Source: JBFWRI01 sp050248995 | Lineage (GTDB): Bacteria > Pseudomonadota > Alphaproteobacteria > JAIXQD01 | Length of the DNA stretch: 11,565 nt | Direction: 5' to 3' | Assembly: GCA_050248995.1 (NCBI GenBank) | Contig: JBFWRI010000039.1 | Location: 1 to 11,565 of the forward strand | Shown: piece after piece, positions 6,854 to 11,565 of the stretch | Position numbering within the stretch: position 1 is the first letter of the stretch | Layout of the letters: each line of letters starts with the position of its first letter | Notes under the pieces: model-generated | Database searches by the model: none | The model's input: the letters and a program-made list of their open reading frames with translations, nothing else | What the model was told of the DNA's origin: nothing | Translations under genes and position numbers: made by a program

Positions 6854-6891
6854 GCCCCCTTATGACAGGAATTGCATATTTGGGCTAGCCG

Positions 6892-6897
6892 TATCAT
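6892..6897 (+). promoter_or_regulatory. Weak candidate -10 box (TATCAT) in the divergent 53-base gap
   Basis: TATCAT ends nine bases before the ATG at 6907, which would make that transcript nearly leaderless. No ribosome binding site is visible and no well-spaced -35 box was found. The divergent antiporter promoter must lie in the same 53 bases. Confidence 0.25.
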
Positions 6898-6906
6898 CAT
6901 TGCGGT

Positions 6907-7281
6907 ATGCCGATACGGTTTGCATCAGTCGATGCCGACGCACTAAGCACAGCGCTGAGTCGCGTTGAGCGCGACGCCCTGCTGTCGCAGAACGAAGCCG
7001 AGACGGTTTCAAACGCACACCATGCGCACGGGCTGGCCGGCAGCATGACGAATACCGGGCTTATCATGACCGTTGCCACCCTGACCGGCACCGCACTGGG
7101 CGCGCTGTGGAATATATATTCGCTGCACGACGCCGCCCCGACAGTGATGACGCTGGCCGTTACGTTCGGCACCTTGTGGACCGAACGCGAAACCCGCCTG
7201 CCCCGCAGCCGCCGCGTGGAAGCCGCGTTTAAAAAGCTGGTGCAGCAACACCGCCTGCCACGCTGTGACGCGCCGGACTAA
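6907..7281 (+). CDS. Hypothetical protein with a central membrane hairpin
   Basis: The product has 124 residues and no family was recognised. A polar N-terminal third (Asp, Ser and Ala rich) is followed by two hydrophobic stretches, about residues 46-66 (GSMTNTGLIMTVATLTGTALG) and 78-90. It ends in a basic tail (ERETRLPRSRRVEAAFKKLVQQHR). The basic tail suggests that the C-terminus is cytoplasmic. The reading frame on this strand was preferred over the overlapping minus-strand frame because its codons end mostly in C or G, like those of the neighbours. The start has no Shine-Dalgarno. It is divergent from the antiporter gene and convergent with the next gene, with only 18 bases between the two stops. 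Confidence 0.6.
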   Translation: MPIRFASVDADALSTALSRVERDALLSQNEAETVSNAHHAHGLAGSMTNTGLIMTVATLTGTALGALWNIYSLHDAAPTVMTLAVTFGTLWTERETRLPRSRRVEAAFKKLVQQHRLPRCDAPD

Positions 7282-7299
7282 CGCCGACCACGCCCAGGT

Positions 7300-7863
7300 T
7301 TAGGCATCACCATCAGCCAGCGCATCTGCGCCGGCATCTTCCCCCTCTTCCAGCACCATGTTGGCCTTGCGCGCGGCCATTTCCATTTGCGCGGCGCGCA
7401 TGATGCAATCAAGCATGTACATAAGTTTGGTGTAATACGGCGCCGCATCGGTGCCGTGCGCATAACTTTCGCGATAGATGGCGGCCATTTCACGCCGGAT
7501 GGCCGAGAAGCTGCTGAGCTTTGAGACGTTGCGGCGCGGTGTTTTCTGTTCGCGAATAAGATTGAACCCCGCCTCGACCGCCGCTTCGCGTGGCAGGAAG
7601 ACGTGGTCGCGCAGAAAATCCACAAACATGCTGATGAAGTTTTCTCGCCCCAAGGCCACATTGCGCAGCACATACAGCGGCGCGCCGGTTTTGGGATCGA
7701 CCGATTTCTCGTCGAGCGGCAGGGGTGGGGGTTGGCGCTCATCTAATGAATCCAATGGGTTATCGGTTTCATTTTTCCCAACTTTGATAACCCGAAACCG
7801 CTCCAGCGCCAGAATCAGCGCGTCAGCCTCTTGTTCTGGCGTCATTTCTGGCATTTTTGTCAT
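7300..7863 (-). CDS. Hypothetical soluble protein
   Basis: The product has 187 residues with no signal peptide or membrane segment. The N-terminus is acidic and helical (MTPEQEADALILALERFRVI), then a Pro-rich linker (ERQPPPLPLDE) is followed by a mixed helical domain (NFISMFVDFLRDHVFLPREAAVEAGFNLI and YYTKLMYMLDCIMRAAQMEMAAR). The tail is very acidic (LEEGEDAGADALADGDA). No family was recognised. The start ATG (complement of 7861-7863) has an AGGAAA ribosome binding site seven bases upstream. A competing frame within the same strand lacks such a site and was set aside. The upstream region carries a clear two-layer inverted repeat at 7861-7913 that may control this gene. It converges on the gene at 6907-7281. 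Confidence 0.7.
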   Translation of the reverse strand: MTKMPEMTPEQEADALILALERFRVIKVGKNETDNPLDSLDERQPPPLPLDEKSVDPKTGAPLYVLRNVALGRENFISMFVDFLRDHVFLPREAAVEAGFNLIREQKTPRRNVSKLSSFSAIRREMAAIYRESYAHGTDAAPYYTKLMYMLDCIMRAAQMEMAARKANMVLEEGEDAGADALADGDA

Positions 7864-7913
7864 ATCAGGCTTTCCTATTCAGTTAATAGTATCGGAATAC
7901 TATATCTGATATG
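7861..7913. promoter_or_regulatory. Nested inverted repeats upstream of the 7300-7863 gene, candidate operator
   Basis: An inner 18-base dyad, ATAGTATCGGAATACTAT (7886-7903), has perfect 7-base arms. It is enclosed by a perfect 8-base pair, CATATCAG (7861-7868) and CTGATATG (7906-7913). The inner dyad lies 23-40 bases upstream of the start codon on the minus strand, where a promoter is expected. The outer left arm includes the start codon itself. This could be a repressor site or a leader structure; no known operator was recognised. Confidence 0.5.
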
Positions 7914-7930
7914 GAAATCTAGTGCAAGCC

Positions 7931-8005
7931 CTATTTCATGAAATCCATCAAATGCCGCGCAATATTAAAACCCGGGTAACCGGCATCAGAAAGAATGGCC
8001 TGCAT
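7931..8005 (-). other. Possible 24-residue micro-ORF or gene remnant
   Basis: Between the two hypothetical genes the minus strand reads an open frame of 24 residues, beginning MQAILSDAGYPGFNIARHLM and ending in a TAG at 7931-7933. It has no good ribosome binding site, and a stop codon lies a few codons upstream of the ATG. The composition looks protein-like, so it may be the tail of a gene lost by deletion, or chance. No function is proposed. Confidence 0.25.
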
Positions 8006-8031
8006 AGTGTTCTTATAAAAAAGGAATCAAA

Positions 8032-8988
8032 ATGGCTGGCTTACCCAAAGGTGTGAATACCAAAAATATGCTGGAAGACCTGGCTGAGTGGTCGGGCGGC
8101 ATGTATTCGGCTGCAAGTTATGAAGCAGATAAAGACAAGGTGATTGACGGCCTGAAGGGCCCCGCTGCACTGGCGCGCCGTTGGATGACAGCCGCCGCAG
8201 AGCACATTGAATCATTGGATCCAAAAGAAGCTGCAAAGCTGGCCGACAGGGCAGCGCCAATTTTAGACTTTGCTGTTGATACAGCGCTTAATCGTTTCGT
8301 TGATGTCGCTGGCAGCGACGCAACCGAATACGACGAGGCAGATAAGCTGCTTGATAAAGGAACAAAGCTTTTCAGCAAGGCGCCCGAAAAAGCCGCAGCT
8401 GGCATGACACAGCCTGTCAGCCGCCACCTTGCTGCTGTTATTGGCATAGGCGCTGTTGACGGTAGTGGCAGCGATATCACGTCAGAATACGCAGCTGCGA
8501 TTATGCAAAGAAGTTCGGGTAACTTTTTAAACGCAGGCGAGAAGCCCAGAGTCATACTTGGCGCCGTTGAATTAGCGATTGATAAAGTGACCGGTCAATA
8601 CCCTGAAGGTGCCGAATGCACGAAGGCAAGCGCAGAGGTTAAAAACATGCTAGGTCATGTTGCACCGCTGGCAAATGATGAACGCTTGGGTCTAACTCTG
8701 GATGAAATCGATACGCTTCGCGACAACTTTGAAAAAGGCGGCTCAATCCAGAGCAAGCTTGAAAATTCAAATGGCATGGTAAAAAGATCAACATTTGTAC
8801 CGGGTTCGATGGGCACAACATTCGACTATAAAGCGCCAAAGGATTACGCCTGGCGTGACGTTGCCTCAAATTTACATACACATGGTAAGCGCCTAAAGAT
8901 CGATAAGGCCGTGGTAGCAGCAATTGAGGCAGATAGTCACGGCCGTGGCGCAGCTAAGATGAGCAGGAACTTTGGCCCACTGGTTTAG
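8032..8988 (+). CDS. Hypothetical soluble, largely helical protein
   Basis: The product has 318 residues and no family was recognised. It has no signal peptide or membrane helix and is rich in Ala, Lys, Asp and Glu, consistent with an all-helical fold; only one Cys is present. Ser/Gly-rich turns (IGAVDGSGSDITSEY near 137-151) separate helical halves. The C-terminal fifth is more mixed and ends in SHGRGAAKMSRNFGPLV. The ATG has an AAGGAA ribosome binding site. The codons use more A and T than the core genes to the right and left, which suggests a different origin. A small Pro-rich gene follows 60 bases downstream on the same strand, with its own ribosome binding site and a possible -10 box. 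An effector or structural role cannot be judged from sequence alone. Confidence 0.7.
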   Translation: MAGLPKGVNTKNMLEDLAEWSGGMYSAASYEADKDKVIDGLKGPAALARRWMTAAAEHIESLDPKEAAKLADRAAPILDFAVDTALNRFVDVAGSDATEYDEADKLLDKGTKLFSKAPEKAAAGMTQPVSRHLAAVIGIGAVDGSGSDITSEYAAAIMQRSSGNFLNAGEKPRVILGAVELAIDKVTGQYPEGAECTKASAEVKNMLGHVAPLANDERLGLTLDEIDTLRDNFEKGGSIQSKLENSNGMVKRSTFVPGSMGTTFDYKAPKDYAWRDVASNLHTHGKRLKIDKAVVAAIEADSHGRGAAKMSRNFGPLV

Positions 8989-9023
8989 ACATCTAATGCC
9001 TTTTTACTTTCATAAAAGCGGCA

Positions 9024-9029
9024 TATACT
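9024..9029 (+). promoter_or_regulatory. Candidate -10 box (TATACT) for the 56-residue gene
   Basis: TATACT lies 19 bases upstream of the ATG at 9049, leaving room for the ribosome binding site AGGAGA (9037-9042). No clear -35 box is seen; the upstream sequence is T-rich. An imperfect inverted repeat (8996-9004 with 9014-9024) abuts it. Confidence 0.35.
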
Positions 9030-9048
9030 GGGCTTGAGGAGAAACCAA

Positions 9049-9219
9049 ATGGCGAATAACGGAACTATATTCGATGAGTGGTTGGACAAAGCAGCCGGCC
9101 GCCTGAGAAATACGCCACCTGCCGCGCCCGCAGCAGTGCCCACAGACCATAAGGTCATACCTCAATTACCGCGTCATTTGCGCCCGAAGCTACCGCGGCC
9201 CGAGTTTCGCGATATTTAA
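9049..9219 (+). CDS. Hypothetical Pro-rich small protein (56 residues)
   Basis: ATG 9049 is chosen because AGGAGA (9037-9042) stands six bases before it; an in-frame TTG at 9034 would put the ribosome binding site inside the coding region. The product begins with a short amphipathic stretch (TIFDEWLDKAAGRLRN). It continues with a low-complexity Pro/Ala/Arg tail (NTPPAAPAAVPTD, then LPRHLRPKLPRPEF). It looks intrinsically disordered, with no membrane segment. No family was recognised. It follows the 318-residue gene on the same strand and ends just before a strong bidirectional terminator, so the pair forms one transcriptional block, possibly with an internal promoter. Confidence 0.6.
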   Translation: MANNGTIFDEWLDKAAGRLRNTPPAAPAAVPTDHKVIPQLPRHLRPKLPRPEFRDI

Positions 9220-9244
9220 GTAACGCGCCGGAATCAGGAATTAA

Positions 9245-9283
9245 AAAAAGCCCCGCCAGGATATTCCCTTGGCGGGGCTTTTT
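9245..9283. terminator. Bidirectional rho-independent terminator
   Basis: A perfect 9-bp GC-rich stem (GCCCCGCCA at 9250-9258 with 9270-9278) is extended by five A-T pairs, with an 11-base loop. A runs on the left and T runs on the right let it stop transcription from both the 56-residue gene (plus) and ssb (minus). Confidence 0.92.
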
Positions 9284-9298
9284 GATTTCAGCTAAATC

Positions 9299-9772
9299 CT
9301 AGAACGGTATCTCGTCGTCCATGTCGGCGCCGACGGCCTTGCTCATGCCGCCGCTGGTGCTGCCGCCGAAGCTGGGCGCGCTGTCGCTGTCATAGCTGTC
9401 GTTGGCCGCGCCGCCGCCTGATTTATCAAGGCTGGTGATTTCGCCGCGGAACGGACGCAGCACGATCTCGGTGGTGTACTTTTCCTGGCCGTTCTTGTCG
9501 GTGTAATTGCGGGTTTCCAGCTGGCCTTCAACATAGACCTTGGTGCCCTTCTTCATGTTGCGTTCAACGCGGTTGATCAGCGCTTCGTTGAAAATCACCA
9601 CACGGTGCCATTCGGTTTTTTCTTTCCAGTCGTTGGTTTGCTTGTCTTTCCACGATTCAGATGTGGCGACAGACAGCTGGCACACGCGGCCGCCGCTTTG
9701 CTGCATGGTGCGGAACTCGGGGTCGCGCCCCAGGTTGCCCACAAGAATAACTTTATTGATGCTACCGGCCAT
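9299..9772 (-). CDS. ssb: Single-stranded DNA-binding protein
   Basis: The start is the ATG complementary to 9770-9772, giving 157 residues. It has a strong ribosome binding site (AGAAGGAGAG) upstream, whereas a farther in-frame ATG would add 16 unlikely basic residues. The N-terminal OB fold (about residues 5-110) shows the SSB hallmarks: NKVILVGNLGRDPEFR, then SVATSESWKD, EWHRVVIF, KGTKVYVEGQLETRNY and TEIVLRPF. A Gly/Ser-rich flexible linker follows. The last residues, DMDDEIPF, are the acidic tip that docks replication and repair partners. The protein coats single-stranded DNA in replication, recombination and repair. It is divergent from uvrA, as in many proteobacteria, and a LexA-type box lies about 107-121 bases upstream of its start. 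Confidence 0.97.
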   Translation of the reverse strand: MAGSINKVILVGNLGRDPEFRTMQQSGGRVCQLSVATSESWKDKQTNDWKEKTEWHRVVIFNEALINRVERNMKKGTKVYVEGQLETRNYTDKNGQEKYTTEIVLRPFRGEITSLDKSGGGAANDSYDSDSAPSFGGSTSGGMSKAVGADMDDEIPF

Positions 9773-9847
9773 TGTATCTCTCCTTCTATGTAAGACTGAC
9801 GGTCTCGGGTTTCGGGCCAACGGTTTGAGAGGTGGTCCTTAACCCAA

Positions 9848-9876
9848 ACGTTAGGCCGGGATGCCGAGTCGGACAA
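9848..9876 (-). promoter_or_regulatory. Possible ssb promoter next to the LexA box
   Basis: On the minus strand TTGTCC (9876-9871) and TAACGT (9853-9848) are separated by 17 bases. The -35 element starts two bases from the LexA-type box at 9879-9893, so a bound repressor would touch the polymerase site. The -10 match is only partial. Confidence 0.35.
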
Positions 9877-9878
9877 CC

Positions 9879-9893
9879 GTTCTTTTTATGTTC
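9879..9893. promoter_or_regulatory. LexA operator (SOS box), GTTC-N7-GTTC, first of two
   Basis: An exact match to the alphaproteobacterial LexA consensus: GTTC at 9879-9882, seven bases, GTTC at 9890-9893. It lies between ssb (minus) and the small membrane-protein gene (plus), and could control either or both. A possible plus-strand promoter (TTCTTA 9891-9896, TTTATT 9915-9920, 18-base spacer) overlaps its right end. Confidence 0.8.
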
Positions 9894-9926
9894 TTAATCA
9901 AAAAGTTGTGGATGTTTATTGCACCG

Positions 9927-10006
9927 CACGCCTGCCCCATAGGCGAATCCGCCCTATGGGGGCATGCTTCTGTGAGCATAAGAATATATTCCACAGAAGG
10001 CACGGT
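9927..10006 (+). promoter_or_regulatory. Structured mRNA leader with two hairpins; the second hides the ribosome binding site
   Basis: Hairpin 1 pairs 9935-9943 with 9953-9961 (CCCCATAGG with CCTATGGGG) around a 9-base loop. Hairpin 2 pairs CTTCTGTG (9967-9974) with CACAGAAG (9992-9999). The right arm of hairpin 2 contains most of AGAAGG (9995-10000), the only good ribosome binding site for the TTG at 10007. An in-frame ATG at 9956 sits in the right arm of hairpin 1. Codons in this stretch (AGG, CGA, AGA, ATA, GGG) are unlike those downstream, which argues that it is untranslated. The transcript start near 9927 is a prediction. Confidence 0.5.
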
Positions 10007-10267
10007 TTGGTTATTGCCCTGACCCTTGGTTCGATTGCCGGCGCGTACATGTACGCAAGGTCGCACGAGGCCACTTTTATCCGTGAAAGCAAGCACCCGA
10101 AAGCCATGCGCGCCGGGCTGGGCGTCGTCAGCGCGCTGGCCACCGGTATGCTGTTGTCGCCTTTGACATACTTCTGCATCCCGATGGAACGCGACATCAT
10201 GAAATGGGGATTTGAAAGCGCCGCTGAGGAACACCTTGGCATCACCCTGCGCAGCGGCCCGCGCTAA
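10007..10267 (+). CDS. Small two-helix membrane protein, probably SOS-regulated
   Basis: The reading frame is open from GTG 9908 (119 residues), but TTG 10007 (86 residues) is preferred. It has AGAAGG six bases upstream, the protein then starts directly with a membrane helix, and the preceding 100 bases show rare codons and strong hairpins. The first helix is LVIALTLGSIAGAYMYA at the N-terminus; a polar basic loop (EATFIRESKHPKAMR) follows, then a second helix (AGLGVVSALATGMLLSPLTYFC). The soluble tail is acidic then Gly/Arg-containing (AAEEHLGITLRSGPR). No family was recognised. It lies between two LexA boxes, 63 bases before uvrA on the same strand. DNA-damage induction is inferred from the operators; a toxin-like or membrane-stress role is only a hypothesis. 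If ATG 9956 or GTG 9908 is used, the N-terminus is longer. Confidence 0.55.
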   Translation: MVIALTLGSIAGAYMYARSHEATFIRESKHPKAMRAGLGVVSALATGMLLSPLTYFCIPMERDIMKWGFESAAEEHLGITLRSGPR

Positions 10268-10273
10268 ACCGGC

Positions 10274-10288
10274 GTTCCCTATATGTTC
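10274..10288. promoter_or_regulatory. LexA operator (SOS box), GTTC-N7-GTTC, second of two
   Basis: An exact match: GTTC at 10274-10277, seven bases, GTTC at 10285-10288. It begins six bases after the stop of the small membrane-protein gene and ends seven bases before the uvrA -35 box. It is the expected SOS control site of uvrA. Confidence 0.85.
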
Positions 10289-10295
10289 TTTTTTC

Positions 10296-10331
10296 GTGAC
10301 AGACAGGCGGACCACCCCTATATTGCCCGCA
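10296..10331 (+). promoter_or_regulatory. uvrA promoter giving a leaderless mRNA
   Basis: GTGACA (10296-10301, five of six consensus bases) and TATATT (10319-10324) are separated by exactly 17 bases. The predicted start point, seven bases after the -10 box, is 10331, the A of the uvrA ATG. No ribosome binding site is present. Confidence 0.75.
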
Positions 10332-11565
10332 TGAGTTTGACACACATACGCGTGCGCGGCGCGCGCGAGCATAACCTGAAGAATATCGATGTCGATATCC
10401 CGAAAGACCAGCTGGTGGTCATCACCGGGGTTTCGGGCAGCGGCAAGTCGAGCCTTGCGTTCGATACCATTTATGCCGAAGGTCAGCGCCGCTATGTGGA
10501 GAGCTTGTCCGCTTACGCCCGCCAGTTTTTGGAAATGCAGCAGAAGCCCGATGTTGACCACATCGAAGGCCTGTCGCCCGCGATTTCGATTGAGCAGAAG
10601 ACCACCAGCAAGAACCCGCGATCGACCGTTGGCACGGTGACCGAGATTTACGATTACATGCGCGTACTGTGGGCGCGTGTGGGCGTTCCGTATTCGCCCG
10701 CAACAGGTTTGCCGATTGAAAGCCAGACTGTCAGCCAGATGGTGGACCGCATTCTGGCGATGCGCGCCGGCACGCGCCTGATGCTGCTGGCACCCATCGT
10801 GCGCGGGCGCAAGGGCGAATACAAAAAAGAACTGAAAGAGCTGTCGGCCAAGGGTTTCCAGCGCGTCAAGATCGACGGCAAGCTGTATGACATTGCGCAG
10901 GCGCCGGACCTTGATAAGAAGTTCAAGCACGACATCAGCGTTGTGGTTGACCGCATTGTGGTGAAGCCCGACATCGGCAATCGTTTGCCCGACAGCATTG
11001 AAACTGCGCTGAAACTTTCAGAAGACGGCTTGCTGATTGCCGAAGATGCCGACAGCGGCGAAACAACCTTGTTCAGCAGCAAGTTCGCCTGCCCGGTGAG
11101 CGGCTTCACGATTGCCGAAATCGAGCCGCGCCTGTTTTCGTTCAACAACCCGCACGGCGCCTGCCCCGACTGCGACGGTTTGGGCGAGCAGCTGTATTTC
11201 GACGAAGAGCTGGTGGTACCCGACGCCACACTGAGCATCAAAGACGGCGCCATTGCCGCGTGGAAGGGCCCGCAAACGATGTTCTATACCCAGACCATCG
11301 CCGCCATTCTGCGCGCCCACAAGGCCGACGATAAAACGCCCTGGGCCAAGCTGCCCGCCAAAGTGCGCGACGTTATCATGAACGGCAGCGGTGACGATGA
11401 ATACACGTTCACCTATAACGACGGCACGCGGAAGTTCCAGACCAAAAAGCCGTTTGAAGGCGTGCTGCCGAACCTTGACCGCCGCTGGAAGGAAACCACC
11501 AGCGACTGGATGCGCGAAGAATTAGAGCAATACCAAAGCTGCCAGCCGTGCGAATCCTGTAAAGG
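10331..11565 (+). CDS. uvrA: Excinuclease ABC subunit A (UvrA), N-terminal 411 residues, cut by window end
   Basis: UvrA is the DNA-damage-sensing ATPase of nucleotide excision repair; it loads UvrB at lesions. The visible part has the family start (HIRVRGAREHNLKNI) and the first Walker A motif GVSGSGKS (residues 33-40). It also has the highly conserved RRYVESLSAYARQFLEMQ and KNPRSTVGTVTEIYDYMR, and the region RLFSFNNPHGACPDCDGLG. The first zinc module keeps Cys254, Cys278 and Cys281, but the second expected Cys is Ser257 (CPVS instead of CPxC). I believe this is usual in alphaproteobacteria. The frame remains open to the end of the window, at the start of the CQPCESCKG region, so the remaining two thirds lie outside. 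The start ATG is fixed by the promoter and by the family N-terminus. Confidence 0.97.
   Translation, partial: MSLTHIRVRGAREHNLKNIDVDIPKDQLVVITGVSGSGKSSLAFDTIYAEGQRRYVESLSAYARQFLEMQQKPDVDHIEGLSPAISIEQKTTSKNPRSTVGTVTEIYDYMRVLWARVGVPYSPATGLPIESQTVSQMVDRILAMRAGTRLMLLAPIVRGRKGEYKKELKELSAKGFQRVKIDGKLYDIAQAPDLDKKFKHDISVVVDRIVVKPDIGNRLPDSIETALKLSEDGLLIAEDADSGETTLFSSKFACPVSGFTIAEIEPRLFSFNNPHGACPDCDGLGEQLYFDEELVVPDATLSIKDGAIAAWKGPQTMFYTQTIAAILRAHKADDKTPWAKLPAKVRDVIMNGSGDDEYTFTYNDGTRKFQTKKPFEGVLPNLDRRWKETTSDWMREELEQYQSCQPCESCK

Noticed and set aside
7278..7742. An alternative minus-strand frame overlapping the 7300-7863 gene
   Set aside because: It has no ribosome binding site and is rich in Arg, Cys and Trp; the chosen frame has a good site and a plausible acidic protein.
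9773..9820. A longer SSB starting 16 residues upstream
   Set aside because: The strong AGAAGGAGAG site points to the inner ATG, and SSB proteins begin close to the VILVGNLGRDPE motif.
9908..10006. N-terminal extension of the small membrane protein from GTG 9908
   Set aside because: Rare codons, two strong hairpins, no ribosome binding site and a probable promoter overlapping it make this region more likely an untranslated leader.
9851..10930. A 359-codon open frame on the minus strand across the small gene and the uvrA start
   Set aside because: It is antisense to clear UvrA coding sequence, covers both LexA boxes and the uvrA promoter, and its product has no family features. It is a by-product of uvrA codon use.

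Overview
The window looks like a chromosome segment of an alphaproteobacterium. Its uvrA and ssb genes are divergent neighbours. Two exact copies of the alphaproteobacterial LexA operator, GTTC-N7-GTTC, lie between them. The core genes are fairly GC-rich with C/G-ending codons. No rRNA, tRNA, CRISPR array or transposase gene was recognised, and the order or genus cannot be named from this sequence.

Layout. (1) Positions 1-1676 hold a compact plus-strand metal-handling cluster: the 3' end of a Cys-rich secreted protein, an outer-membrane-like barrel, a MerP-like periplasmic metal-binding protein and a MerT-like membrane protein, closed by a strong hairpin terminator. Just beyond the terminator, two tandem copies of a 12-mer (1690-1713) resemble integrase arm sites. 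This suggests the cluster is the end of an acquired element. (2) Positions 1824-3922 hold a two-gene plus-strand operon, a fatty acid hydroxylase/sterol desaturase and an OafA-type acyltransferase, probably for lipid or polysaccharide modification. (3) Positions 3915-6853 form a minus-strand block of Kef-like antiporter, bacterial PH-domain membrane protein and PiT phosphate transporter. (4) Positions 6907-9219 hold four hypothetical genes: two convergent orphans, then a soluble helical protein and a Pro-rich 56-residue protein that look AT-richer than their surroundings. (5) Positions 9245-11565 hold ssb (minus), a small membrane-protein gene (plus) and the 5' third of uvrA (plus).

The most interesting part is the ssb-uvrA intergenic region. 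In E. coli these two genes share one SOS box. Here there are two boxes, and between them sits a small gene for a two-helix membrane protein. Its likely mRNA leader can form two strong hairpins, and the second covers the only good ribosome binding site. An SOS-controlled small membrane protein with a translation-blocking leader resembles the logic of type I SOS toxins such as TisB, but no homology is claimed. uvrA itself has a near-consensus promoter whose predicted start point is the A of its ATG, so its mRNA is probably leaderless.
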